From assembly GCA_900088475.1 (NCBI GenBank), contig FLMG01004224.1:1-22142 (forward strand): 22,142 bases of DNA, written 5' to 3'. This stretch comes from Hyphochytrium catenoides. Its lineage: Eukaryota > Sar > Hyphochytriomycetes > Hyphochytriales > Hyphochytriaceae. Of this stretch, positions 8,432 to 17,775 are shown in pieces. Below the pieces are notes generated by a model. It had not been told where the DNA came from, ran no database searches, and saw only the letters and a list, made by a program, of their open reading frames with translations. The position numbers and the translations under genes were made by a program. Position 1 is the first letter of the stretch. Each line of letters starts with the position of its first letter.

Positions 8432-8515
8432 TCCTTCTCTTCTCTCTCTCTCTCTCTCGTCTCTCTCTCTCTCCTCTCTCTCTCTCCTCTCTCTCTCTTG
8501 CTCCCTCTCTCTCTC

Positions 8516-8549
<34 letters not shown>

Positions 8550-8568
8550 TGCTCCCTCTCTCTTCTTG
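8370..8568. repeat. Long (TC)n microsatellite
   Basis: A nearly pure pyrimidine tract. The longest uninterrupted block is a TC dinucleotide run of about 22 units at 8384-8427. It is followed by shorter (TC)n blocks separated by CC, TT, TG and CG interruptions up to about 8563. The interruptions repeat in a phrased way (TCCTCTCTCTC, CTTGCTCCCTCTCTC occurring twice), which suggests local duplication as well as slippage. The poly-Ser/Leu ORFs over this region are repeat translations. Confidence 0.9.
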
Positions 8569-9781
8569 GTACCTTGTCTAGGATTTCCGCTTTGTTTCGA
8601 CGTCTGTTTTCTGGCTCATGTGCTTTGCTTTCCCTCCCGAAGTATTGGTCTATCTCTCTGGGCAGCTCCCTGTAAATCGTTTGCCTGTACTAGGTCCTCA
8701 TAGTCTCCGCCTTCTAACGCGGCTGACGGCCCAGACTGGTGTCCCTTCCTCCACTTTTCTCGCTTCTCTTAGTGTTCTGGAGAACCGCCTGCTGTGTCTA
8801 CTAATCCTTTCGCTCGTGTCTCGCGGTTAGTCAAAGTTTGGGTTTAACTTGAGAAGCACCAAGAGGACATACGACGAGGAAGAGACAGGGCCAGCCTGAA
8901 AAGTCTTCAGGGTCTCGCACTTGTAGCTATTTTGCTGACGAGACCTCCTTGAAGTCACAGCAGCTTTGCCTCTACCACTCTCTTCTTATATAACCCTGCT
9001 ACCAGTATCTCCCAGTCATAAGGTTGACAGAATCCCTGCAAAAGAAGAAGAAGATGGATGGCGAAGAGGGGCCATTTGATGCACAAAGAACGCTACGGCT
9101 TTTAATTACTTCTTGATTGATGCACTTCTTTCGACAACCTTCTACTTAGCCTTACTCTTTATCACCTTGTTTGCCATTTTCATGCTAATACTAGAGGCCA
9201 AATTTTTTGCTGTCCATCTCCTGCTTCTAGAGATAGAAATAGAGAGGAAACTCAAGCTTGGTGGAGTCTCTTCGTCTTTGACGGGTACCGCTACCTTCCC
9301 TGGATGACGTTGCGCCCCACTATCTATCCCTGGATCTCTTTTCTTCCTCACGTGCTGCATCTCTCTCTCTCTTTCGCACTTAAAAAATATCTGCTATGGT
9401 GCTGCCGTGTTTGCCCGCTTTGAACTTCAAGCAGCCCAGACCATGTGCCACAGCCGATATCTCACGGGAGCAGAGTAGAGGTGACGGACTTCAAGCTCAC
9501 CAGAGAGCTCAAAGAACTGTGAAGACGACCACCAACATGCGGAAAGCAGAGCCATGAGGCAGGCTAAGAAGCAACCTGGTCAAGACAAGAGCATCTAAGT
9601 CTAACACTGGTTTTGCCAAGAGAAGAGCCATTTGAGAGGGGAGGAATCTGACCTTATTGGGCCCCATCAGCTTCAAGTTTCACCTATGATTGCTGCAGAT
9701 GCCCCTCAGCCGTAGACTCCTCCATGCTCCACGCCTCTTTGCCTTCCAGCAGGTCTTACGGCTGGTGGGCTATTGTCCCTG
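8569..9781. other. Spacer with a TATA-like box and one hydrophobic frame
   Basis: TATATAA occurs at 8987-8993. The first ATG downstream, at 9053, opens only 20 codons. In another frame, 9080-9307 is open and encodes a strongly hydrophobic peptide (STTFYLALLFITLFAIFMLI, then LEIEIERKLKLGG) that would be a membrane helix followed by a charged helix, but it has no ATG in a sensible place. It could be an internal exon or the remains of a gene. The rest (9308-9781) shows nothing recognisable. Confidence 0.35.
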
Positions 9782-9880
9782 GGCCGAGGAGAGGAAACAG
9801 TCTTGTCCCTAGTCGCTATTTATGCATGGATAGTTTTTGTTCTGTGCCGAGGAGAAGAGACAGTCTTCTCCTCTAGTAAT
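9782..9880 (+). repeat. Two-copy 63-bp-spaced direct repeat
   Basis: The block GGCCGAGGAGAGGAAACAG / TCTTGTCCCTAGT beginning at 9782 recurs in diverged form (GTGCCGAGGAGAAGAGACAG / TCTTCTCCTCTAGT) beginning at about 9844, a spacing of 63 bp. Because 63 is divisible by three the overlying frame repeats the peptide RGEETV, but I see no other sign of coding. Confidence 0.6.
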
Positions 9881-10464
9881 AGAGCCACTGTCAGCAGAGA
9901 TTTGGTCTCTGATACCTGGATCTTTTTTTCCATGCAAGGAACTTTTTTGGGCATCATGAAGAGCCAAGGAGGAGAAAGAGAAGAGAAGATGCACAAAGCA
10001 AAGCAGCAGCAGAGGAGACGAAAGACCTGACGTGCCATGAGATAATACTATTTCTTGTCTCCCTTGAATAACTCTAAGTCTAATGCTTCATCTCTGCCAC
10101 ATCTCCTGTTCCTCTTCTTCTCTCGCTCACACGGCACACGACCAACCCTTAACTCTTGTTCACCCCGCCCTCTCTCCTTCTTACATGACCGTCTTCAGGT
10201 CGGACTTGCCGTTCCTTCTGAGCTTCACAGCTACCGTCCGTCCATCTCCTTACATCCTTGCTCTAACTCCTCCTGTACTACTAACAAAGGCCTTGCTGCC
10301 TTGCCTCCTGCGGCGGGGACTCGACTTGCTCATTTTCCTCCCTTTCTTACACTTTCCTTGTCCTTCCTCCTTGCTAACGTCAGGGCGCGCGCCGCTCTGT
10401 CTTGGGCCGTGTCATCAGCAGCAGGAAGGAGAAGACAGTGCGGTCATCCAGGGATCAGAGAGAT
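9881..10464. other. Pyrimidine-rich spacer
   Basis: Two overlapping plus-strand frames (about 10055-10483 and 10083-10532) are open together for over 140 codons. This reflects the C+T-rich composition, which has few stop codons in any forward frame. No motif is visible in either translation, so no gene is called. Confidence 0.5.
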
Positions 10465-10680
10465 CTTTTGTCCATCAAGTTGACGAATGTTATCTATGGG
10501 ATTCCAGGACCGTCACTCCTGTCTCCTTCTGAGCCCTATATATTATCTTAGAGCTTAGCACTTCATCCATCAAGGACGAGACGCTGTTATTATCTAAGGC
10601 TTACGAGTAGCACTTCATCCATCAGGGGCGAGACGCTGTTATTATCTAGGGATCTTACTTCGTCCATCAATCTCACTCGT
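10465..10680 (+). repeat. Degenerate 52-bp tandem repeat
   Basis: Two well-matched units start at 10556 and 10608, sharing TAGCACTTCATCCATCA, then GACGAGACGCTG or GGCGAGACGCTG, then TTATTATCTA. A partial third unit (ACTTCGTCCATCAA) begins at about 10657. A more diverged copy (TTTTGTCCATCAAG, then GTTATCTATGGG) lies at about 10465-10500. Only two units are close matches, so this is a minisatellite-like array and not a CRISPR. Confidence 0.7.
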
Positions 10681-10716
10681 TTAGACCTGGGCTTATGCAG
10701 AAAACAGGGTACATAC

Positions 10717-10970
10717 TATAGAGCTTTTAGATTTGTGGTAATGCAAAATGAAGCGGGCACTAATATAATATATAGAGCTTTTAGAACTTGTTTGCCCTCC
10801 TTTCTGTCTAGCTTTAGAAGTTGGTGTTGGCTCTTGTTTTTTGTCGTTTACCAAGTGGTAGCAAGGTAGCAGGTCCACTAAAGGCTCCTCTGTCCCACCT
10901 AAATTATTTGGGCTTATTTCTAGTCGGTTGGTTGGGGAAACTCTTTGCCCTCTTTTCTATACAGATTTAG
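10717..10970 (+). repeat. Short dispersed direct repeats in AT-rich DNA
   Basis: TATAGAGCTTTTAGA occurs at 10717-10731 and again at 10771-10785, 54 bp apart. A second element, TTTGCCCTCCTTTCTGTCTA / GCTTTAG at 10791-10817, recurs as TTTGCCCTCTTTTCTATACA / GATTTAG at 10944-10970. The region is more AT-rich than its surroundings. Together with the 52-bp array just upstream, this looks like the eroded remains of a repeated or mobile element, but no terminal repeats or coding domain are visible. Confidence 0.5.
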
Positions 10971-12082
10971 GTTTAATTTCTAGATGCAGTAGAAGCCGGT
11001 GGACCACCATTGTAACCTTTCCTCAACTTCACTATCATTACGACAGGGCCACCTGAACAAAGGGTAGGAAGACAAGATTTAGGCTGACCTCATCTCTCCA
11101 CATCTCGCACTGCTCCTTCTGCTCTCTCTAACCTCCTCTGTCTCTAAATATAAGCTTTTATAATCTAACCCCCACATATCTAGCTTCATCTCTGTCTCCT
11201 GTAGAGGCTGTTCTCGCACTCGTCCTAGCCGCTTCACATTTGTCCCGTCATTTTGCGGTACAAGCTCCTTCCATGCCTGTCTTTTGGCTGTTGAGGTTGA
11301 AGCTTTTTGCCTATCTCTCCATCCCGACAGCAGCCATCCTTCTTTGAGTTAGATCATGGCCGTCTTCAGGCGGGCACGGCACTCTGTCTCGATCTGTCTT
11401 CCCCTTTGTCTGTCTTTTATTGCCTGGTGGCTGGCTGGTGGTGCTTTCTTTCCCATCACTTCATCCGTCACACAGACAGGCGCCTGACATCCTTGAACTG
11501 CCAAAGCTCAGTCATCGCCTTTCTTACCCGTGTGTCTTGCCTCCTCAGAGTCCTTTGGCTCATCACGAAGAAGAGTAGGAGAGGACTAGTATCAGGCCTG
11601 AAGAGAGAGGAGGAAGAGCCAGAAAAGAGCAAAAGTTTGACAACACGCAGAGGAGGAGGACAAAGATCTTTCCTCGGCGCTTCTTGCTAGTGGTGCAATC
11701 GTAGGATGGTGGGGCCGTAGGTTTCCTGTTCTCTGCCATTCGTTGCGTCTCCTCTCTTTCTTTCTTTGCTCTTTCCTCTCTCTCGCCCAGTCTTTCCTCC
11801 TTCTCCTCTGCTATGATCTCCTGCCTCAATCTCCTCCCTAGGCTGCAACTCGCACGTTCTCTAGCATTCTTCTCATTCTCTTTTTCTTTGAAAAAGACAC
11901 GAAGATACTCTCGATTCCTCATTGTCATCCTGCTGTCATTCCACAACTTCCACCGCACGGCACATCAACAGCCTCGGAACTAGGAGCTGGACTCTTTTCC
12001 TGGCCTACAATACAGGCACTACCTAAAAGGACAAGAAGGGGCAACCCTCGCCTTCAAAGCTTTGTCTCTGTCGTTCAACACG
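10971..12082. other. Spacer and upstream region of the amylase gene
   Basis: No supportable gene. A 120-odd-codon minus-strand frame ending at 11563 is Arg/Glu-rich because the plus strand is CT-rich from about 11740 to 11890. A small palindrome GGTGGACCACC lies at 10997-11007. The 100 bases before the amylase ATG show no TATA box; transcription probably starts in the CT-containing stretch near 12050-12075, but that is a guess. Confidence 0.4.
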
Positions 12083-14044
12083 ATGATCACGGCCATCAAG
12101 AGCGTTTTCTTAGGGCTTGCGCTCGCCGCGATCCCAACGTTTTCCTCTCTGTCCCCGCATTCATCATCTGCCAGAGGCTTCGTGGAGGCCACTGCACCAG
12201 GCAACAAGGACACCATTGCCGTGCTTTTTGCCTGGGACTACGATGCAATCGCAAGAGAGTGTAACAGCACGTTGGGGCCCCTGGGCTACGGCTTTGTCCA
12301 GGTTTCCCCTGTACAGGAGCATATCCAGGGATCGGAGTGGTGGTAAGTCCTATTCATGTACCTATCCTCTTCTCTCTCTTCTCTCCCTTCCACTCTCTCT
12401 CTCTCTGTGTCCCTCTCTCTACCGCTCTGTGCCTCACCCTCTTCGGAGTTCGCGGCTTCCAATGAGAGCAGTATATCGTAGCAAAGCCCCTTCTGATGTG
12501 ATTTCTGCCTTCTTTGCAGGACTATGTACCAGCCTGTGAGCTATAAGATCGCTAGTCGTTTCGGAGACCGGGACTCCTTTTCCAAGATGGTCCAGTCTTG
12601 CAAGCGGTCAGGCGTAGAAGTCATTGTGGACGGTGTCATCAACCACATGTCCACCGGCAGAGGCAACATCGGTACCGGCGGCTCTTCCTACTCGAAGTAC
12701 AACTACCCGGGCAACTACCAGGACTGGGACTTCCACAGCTGCCGTCAGAAGATCCAAGGCGACGACTATAAGAAGGACAAGTGGCGTGTCCAGGAGTGCG
12801 AGCTTGAGACCCTCGCAGATCTCAAGACGGAGACCGACTATGTCCGAGGCAAGTTGGCTGGTTTCATGAACGATCTGCTCGACCTGGGAGTGGCTGGCTT
12901 CCGTGTGGATGCCAGCAAGCATATGCCTTCTGGAGATCTGGTGGCAATCAAGGCAAAGCTCAAGAACCCTAACATTTACTGGATTCAAGAGACAATCTAT
13001 GGCAAGGATGAGGTTGTTCAGCCCCAGGAATACTTGGCAACCGGCGAAGTCCAGGAGTTTCGTTATGCCACGAGCATGAAGGCCGTCTTCCAGAAGAACG
13101 ATAACCAGAAGCTGGCGTACTTGAGAAACTTCGGCGAGGGCTGGGCCTTCCTCAGCAGTGAGCAGGTCAACGTTTTCGTCACCAACCACGATACTGAGAG
13201 AAATGGGTGGACTTTGAACTACAGAGACAATGGCAGATACACCATTGCGCATGTCTTCATGCTGGCCTGGCCATACGGAACACCGTCAGTCCATTCAGGG
13301 TATGAGTTTCCCGATAGTGACCACGCTCAAGGACCACCTTTCGAAGGAGCAGTGAGGAAGTGCTATGAGGACGGCTGGAAATGCCAGCACTACTGGCGTC
13401 AGATCGGCAACATGGTGAAATTGCGCAACGCTGCTCGGGGCCAGCCAGTCACGAACTGGTGGGACAATGGAAACCACGCCATCGCCTTTGGCAGAGGAAA
13501 TAAGGCCTTCGTCGTCATTAATAATGAGGATTTCCCTATCAACCGCCAGTTCAGCACCGGCTTGCCTGCTGGAACCTACTGCGACGTTCAGCACGGAGAT
13601 ATCACTCCTGATGGAAAGTGTACTGGCCCAACTATCACTGTCAACAGCAACGGACAATTCTCTGCTAATGTCGGACCTCAGGACGCCGTGGCTATCTACC
13701 TCGCTGTTGGAGGCGGCGGCGATCCTACAACGAAGCCAACAGTCGAAGAGGGAGCTTCTTTCACTGTGAAGGCTGAGACGCAGCTTGGTCAGAACATCTA
13801 TGTCGTTGGAAACATCCCCGAGCTGGGCAGCTGGAACCCTGCTAACGCTCTTCTCATGTGCTCTGCCACCTACCCAGACTGGACGCGGGAGGTAGCGCTC
13901 AAAGCTGGCACTCAGTTTGAGTATAAGTACATCAGGAAGGAGGCGGACGGAAAGACTGTCACATGGGAGTCTGGCTCCAACAGAGTGGCTGCTGTGCCCA
14001 CGGACGGAGGCCGCGTGAATCTCAAGGACACCTGGCGCGCATAA
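12083..14044 (+). CDS. Secreted GH13 alpha-amylase with CBM20 starch-binding domain (two exons)
   Basis: Hydrolyses internal alpha-1,4 bonds of starch or glycogen outside the cell. Exons 12083-12342 and 12520-14044 join within a Trp codon to give 594 aa. Residues 1-30 form a signal peptide ([20 protein letters not shown]). The TIM barrel starts near 40 and contains [12 protein letters not shown] (69-80), DGVINHM (124-130), GFRVDASKH (213-221, nucleophile D217, with R215), WIQE (241-244, general acid E244) and [10 protein letters not shown] (307-316, stabiliser D311). A C-terminal barrel domain and a Gly-rich linker (about 484-494) lead to CBM20 (about 498-592), with [20 protein letters not shown] (W525) and VTWESGSNR (W569). 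All catalytic residues are present. The order and the phrases SPVQEH and QPVSYKIA match Streptomyces-type amylases (GH13_32) more than typical fungal Taka-amylases. The upstream frame extends to 12062, but the first ATG is at 12083. Confidence 0.95.
12343..12519 (+). other. Spliceosomal intron in the amylase gene
   Basis: A 177-nt GT-AG intron: donor TG|GTAAGT, acceptor TTCTTTGCAG|G. Removing it restores the conserved WWT-YQPVSY stretch of the barrel, with the second Trp codon split TG|G (phase 2). The intron contains a CT-rich microsatellite at about 12365-12425. Without splicing, the frame hits a stop directly after the donor. Confidence 0.95.
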
Positions 14045-15023
14045 ATAGGGGAAAGTGGACTCGGTCTTCCTCCTGCGGTGCTAACTCCTCCTCAACTACT
14101 TCTACTTCTACTCTGAACAAGCAAGGGGATGCTACGAGGGAACTGCACCTTTAAAAAGGAGAAGAAGCATCCCTCTTCTCTACTTACTAGTCGATGGTTG
14201 ACGGGCCTCGAGAAAGGGGCTAATCGTAGCTACTGCACTGCGCCTTACTCATGGTCCCCATCGCTGGATTTTCTAAGAACTGTTATTTGTTAATGTCATG
14301 AACAACTTATATGGAAAAGTGTAGAGCTCAACCTTCGCCAGCCAAGCCGTGTCTCTTTGGCTATCTCTGATACTTTACCTTTATTTGTCATCTTCCTCCG
14401 TCCTCACTGAGTCTTTATAATAGCTGCTTCGAGTCTTGGTCTATCCATTAGACACCAGCAAGTCCTCTGTGCACCCATAAGAGGCCCGCTTCCTTGCTTG
14501 CTGCCGTTGCCGACGCTATGCCTGATAGAGATACTAGTTAATAGAGCCTAGCACTACCGAGGACAAGAAGGGGCGATAAATAAGATAGCGAGGGTGAAAC
14601 CGAGGAGGGGAGCCTACTCAAACGATGAGGAGAAAGCAGCAGTTGGAGGCTACTAGTGCAGAATTGACAGCTTGCATCCTATAGGAATAACATCCAAGCA
14701 CGCCTCCGGTTGTTTGCTTGCTAAGGCATTACCTCTCTCACCTCTAAGACGCTCAGGACTATGACTTATCAGGTACTATTCGTTAAAAAAGCACTTCGCC
14801 AGCCTGATCTCTAGTTCTACGACTTGTGGACCTTCCGCTGAAGAGCCACCGTCTTAGAGCAGTGCCTCTAACTGGTGCAGTCGCGGTAACGTCCAGATCG
14901 TTGTGGAACCTAGGTGGTACCGTCAAACGTTGTTTGTTCTCTATCAAACGGATAAGTGTTTGGGCACGCAACCGTTCAGCATTATCATGGTGGCGAAGCC
15001 TTGGTAGGTGCTATCATGGTGAT

Positions 15024-15087
15024 CAAGCTCTCACCACCCCAATAAGCCTCCAACGGCGGAGAAGTCCGCGGCGGTGGTGAGAGCTTG
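15024..15087. repeat. Perfect 15-bp inverted repeat (hairpin)
   Basis: The arms CAAGCTCTCACCACC (15024-15038) and GGTGGTGAGAGCTTG (15073-15087) are exact reverse complements. The 34-nt loop holds a smaller stem GCGGA / TCCGC around GAAG. This would fold well in RNA or as a DNA cruciform. It could be terminal ends of a very small element, a structured RNA or a chance palindrome. Confidence 0.8.
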
Positions 15088-15947
15088 ACTGCAAAGGTCC
15101 TTAAGGCCAACAGTGGGTGGGTGAACGTCATAACACTCTCATCTCCGTTCTAGTGCCCTAGATGCTCCTTCACGCAGAAGAAGCCGATAATGAGGAAGGC
15201 TGGTGGATCCTGCATGCTGGTCATCAAGAAGTGTCAACAAGAAGGCGCTGACTAAGGTGATGGTGACTTTAGCGCCGCGACGATCTCATATTTAACTCTG
15301 CGACAAACCATCAACCGTGAGTTGATCATGGCACGGTCGAGTCTTCTTCTCGTCCAACGACAAGGGATCTATTATAAGAAGAGCTCAGGAAATCCGTAGA
15401 CAACCTCTAGCCTTAGCTGGTATGGATAAAACCCATCAATCGCTAGTAAAAGCACACATCATCTTACACCTCATCATCACCACTTTCCTATTGACTTCAA
15501 AGTGTGCAAGCCGCTATGTAATCGTTAATTCAGACTCTGTCATGATGATGCCGGTGGTCAACTCTCACCTTGGTATGGCGGCTCTCAATTTGTCAACAAC
15601 GACATTGTCCCCATTCTGCCTGAGGACAACAAGAAGCAAGCGTCAACTCGCTTGAATCGCCCTCTTCTTCTGGAGCTCTCGCCAAACGCCAAGAAGAACG
15701 GCCAGTTGATATTATGGGCCTATCAGTAGAAGAGCCTTCTTCTGATGATCAAAGAGATTGTTGACCGGCCGAGGGCCTGTGTCATCGTGGCGTCAGCCAA
15801 CTGCTATCACCTCTACTACCAACAGTTCATCCTAACGGAGATCAGGCTGCATCATCAGCCAATGGTTCCCCTATCACAAATCTGCGCCTGATGCAGGAGG
15901 CTCGCAGGCCAGGCCGAAGAAGAAGGACCACCGCTGCTCCCTGTTCC

Positions 15948-16290
15948 CTGTCAGTCTACTGGCCAAAACCCTTTCATTTTGCCCAATCATAGACGACACT
16001 TCCGAGCCCTGGCGGATACATTGACCTCATAAGAGGTCTGCAGCTCGAACCACAATGTAATCACGAGGATAAACCGCAAGGACTTCATCGGCCAACAGCC
16101 CCAGCAGCTGACCAACAGAGTCTAGCTTCCAACCACTGCCAGCAAGCCGTCGAAGGCAGAGCTAGTAGAATCCTCTCTCCGCAGGGAAGGACAGTCCTTC
16201 CTTGCTCCTAATAATATAACCACCTCACGACCCGCCTGTCCATCTGATGTTTTTATTGGCCCAAAATGCCTCCTTTTTGCCCAATCACAG
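15948..16290 (+). repeat. Diverged direct repeat pair with CCCAATCA core
   Basis: Two segments about 300 bp apart share the order CCTGTC..TCT, TGGCC(C)AAAA, a CCT-rich step and TTTTGCCCAATCA(T/C)AG. They end at about 15993 and 16290. The CCAAT core could be a promoter element, or the pair could be an old duplication. No gene is clearly tied to either copy. Confidence 0.5.
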
Positions 16291-17103
16291 CCTACACGCC
16301 CAACATTATCTTAGGACTAGTACATAATGACAGGCAAGAGAGTCCACAACCTCGGCGATTCTCTTGCTGAGCTCTGCTGATTGGTGATGAGTGATCGATT
16401 TGATGTCCGCCCTGGCCAGTGTTCGATGATGGGCTGGGCCTCCTTTAGCTATTATCTAGATGAAGATCAGAAGAGTGATTGCTTCTTTCTTGGTCTGTCT
16501 GTCTATGGAGAAGGCGAGGGAAGTGATTGTCCGTCGGCAGAACAAGCAGCAAGAGACAAGCAGCATTGATGTTCTTCTTTCTTCTTCTTCAGACGACAGC
16601 ACCGTCATCCTAACTTGTTCTTCATGACGACGGCTGCTGCTTGATAGATAAGTCCCCTGTTAAGGACTGCAGCTGGTCTAATGTAACGCTGAGGAGGAGG
16701 GCGGAGCCGTCCTCAATGATAATGGACCTCTAGCTCCTCAAGGATAGCACTAATTGATGGAGGAGGGACGAGACTTCGATCAGTAGCGCTGATGACATGC
16801 CACCCAGACCACCAGTGGTGAGTCAAGAATGTCCTCCTCTAGTGAATCGTGCCCGCAATCAAGGCCTCCGTTACCCTCCGCTCCTCCTCCGATGAATAGC
16901 AGTAGCTTAACCCTCATAAAGGAAATTCCAACCTTGCTGATAGATCAGTTTGATATAAAGAGAGGCGGTGAACCTTCTGCTAGACACTCCGCCGCCGCTA
17001 CTTCTTGTCTTTCAGTAGCATTCCACCTGTCCTGAGGACCTGACCAGGAAGAAAGAAGGTGATACTGCCTTCCCGAAGAGCGTGGCAGATCTTTGCAAGC
17101 AGA

Positions 17104-17775
17104 ATGAATGGACTAAGAAGCAAGCTTAAGCAATCCTCCTGGGTTCTATTCCTTTGGCTGGGTTTGATGCCCGTATTGCTGACACCCCAACACGCGATGG
17201 CCGCGGGTGGGAGAGTAGCCAACAGAGAGCGCTTTCAGGACAAGGACTTCACCTTCGATTTCTTCAACGCCCCAAGAGCTGACGATAACCCTGGGGGAGG
17301 GAATATCATTCAGGCATCTTCTATCCAATTACCTGCCCTTGAAGGCCTAGGAATATCCTATAACATGGTCACGGTAGAGCCTTGCGGCGTCTCTCTTCCT
17401 CACGTACACCCACGGTCCACAGAGTTCTCCGTCATGGTAAAAGGCTCCAGCTTGCGCTTCGGGTTCGCTGAGGAGAACCCTAGTCGCCGCACTGTTATTT
17501 TTACGTTGAGACCTGGACAGGCGGCGTTTGTTCCCCAAGGGCTCATACACTTTGCTCAAAATCTTGGATGTGAAGAGGCAGTATTCTTTGCAGCGCAAAG
17601 CAGTGATGATCCCGGCACCGTCACAATCGCCTCCCACCTCTTTGACTTTCCGGATGATACCATTGGCGTCAGTCTCACTCTTGCGGACCCGGAGGTTAGC
17701 AGACTCAGGGGAACCCTGCCGGACAACCCTGCCAAAGGAAGAGACGAATGTAGGGCCAAATGCGGTCTCAAGTAG
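17104..17775 (+). CDS. Secreted germin/spherulin-like cupin
   Basis: A 223-aa protein from the first ATG (A at -3; the frame extends upstream to a GTG at 17059). Residues 1-33 are a signal peptide with hydrophobic core SSWVLFLWLGLMPVLL. The mature part is a single cupin barrel. Germin box 1, G-x5-HxH-x4-E-x6-G, is at 95-114, with H100, H102 and E107. Box 2, G-x5-PxG-x2-H-x3-N, is at 138-153, with H149 and N153. All four residues that bind manganese in germins are therefore present. Germin family members act as oxalate oxidase or superoxide dismutase, or are structural proteins such as the encystment spherulins of Physarum; sequence alone does not tell which. The C-terminus carries C216 and C220, outside the usual plant N-terminal Cys pair. 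It lies convergent with the esterase gene, about 950 bp away. Confidence 0.9.
   Translation: MNGLRSKLKQSSWVLFLWLGLMPVLLTPQHAMAAGGRVANRERFQDKDFTFDFFNAPRADDNPGGGNIIQASSIQLPALEGLGISYNMVTVEPCGVSLPHVHPRSTEFSVMVKGSSLRFGFAEENPSRRTVIFTLRPGQAAFVPQGLIHFAQNLGCEEAVFFAAQSSDDPGTVTIASHLFDFPDDTIGVSLTLADPEVSRLRGTLPDNPAKGRDECRAKCGLK

Larger units (their letters stand above)
14045..17103. other. 3-kb spacer between amylase and cupin genes
   Basis: No supportable gene over 3 kb. It contains a perfect inverted repeat (15024-15087), a repeat pair with CCAAT cores (about 15948-15993 and 16238-16290), and short frames. One of these, 16387-16569, encodes a 60-residue acidic, Cys-containing peptide starting MSDRFDVRPG. 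This lies about 100 bp downstream of a CCCAATCA motif, but I would not call it a gene on this evidence. Frames around 15422-15655 look like random translation. Confidence 0.4.

Noticed and set aside
8293-8703. Two overlapping Ser/Leu-rich frames
   Set aside because: They translate the (TC)n microsatellite, in which forward frames have almost no stop codons.
10055-10532. Two frames of over 140 codons on the plus strand
   Set aside because: Both are open over the same DNA because it is C+T-rich; neither shows motifs or plausible composition.
10556-10680. CRISPR-like reading of the 52-bp repeat
   Set aside because: Only two close units, no distinct spacers between conserved short repeats, and a eukaryotic context.
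11563-11958. Charged, coiled-coil-like minus-strand frame
   Set aside because: It starts with GTG, runs over a CT-rich plus strand that suppresses minus-strand stops, and its Arg/Glu-rich composition follows from that bias.
12608-13252. 214-codon open frame antisense to the amylase
   Set aside because: It mirrors codon bias of the real gene on the other strand; the translation has no motif and the sense strand has full GH13 evidence.
15160-15960. Possible retrotransposon polyprotein remnant
   Set aside because: I looked for integrase, protease and reverse-transcriptase motifs in all frames and found none; the fragments look like random translation.
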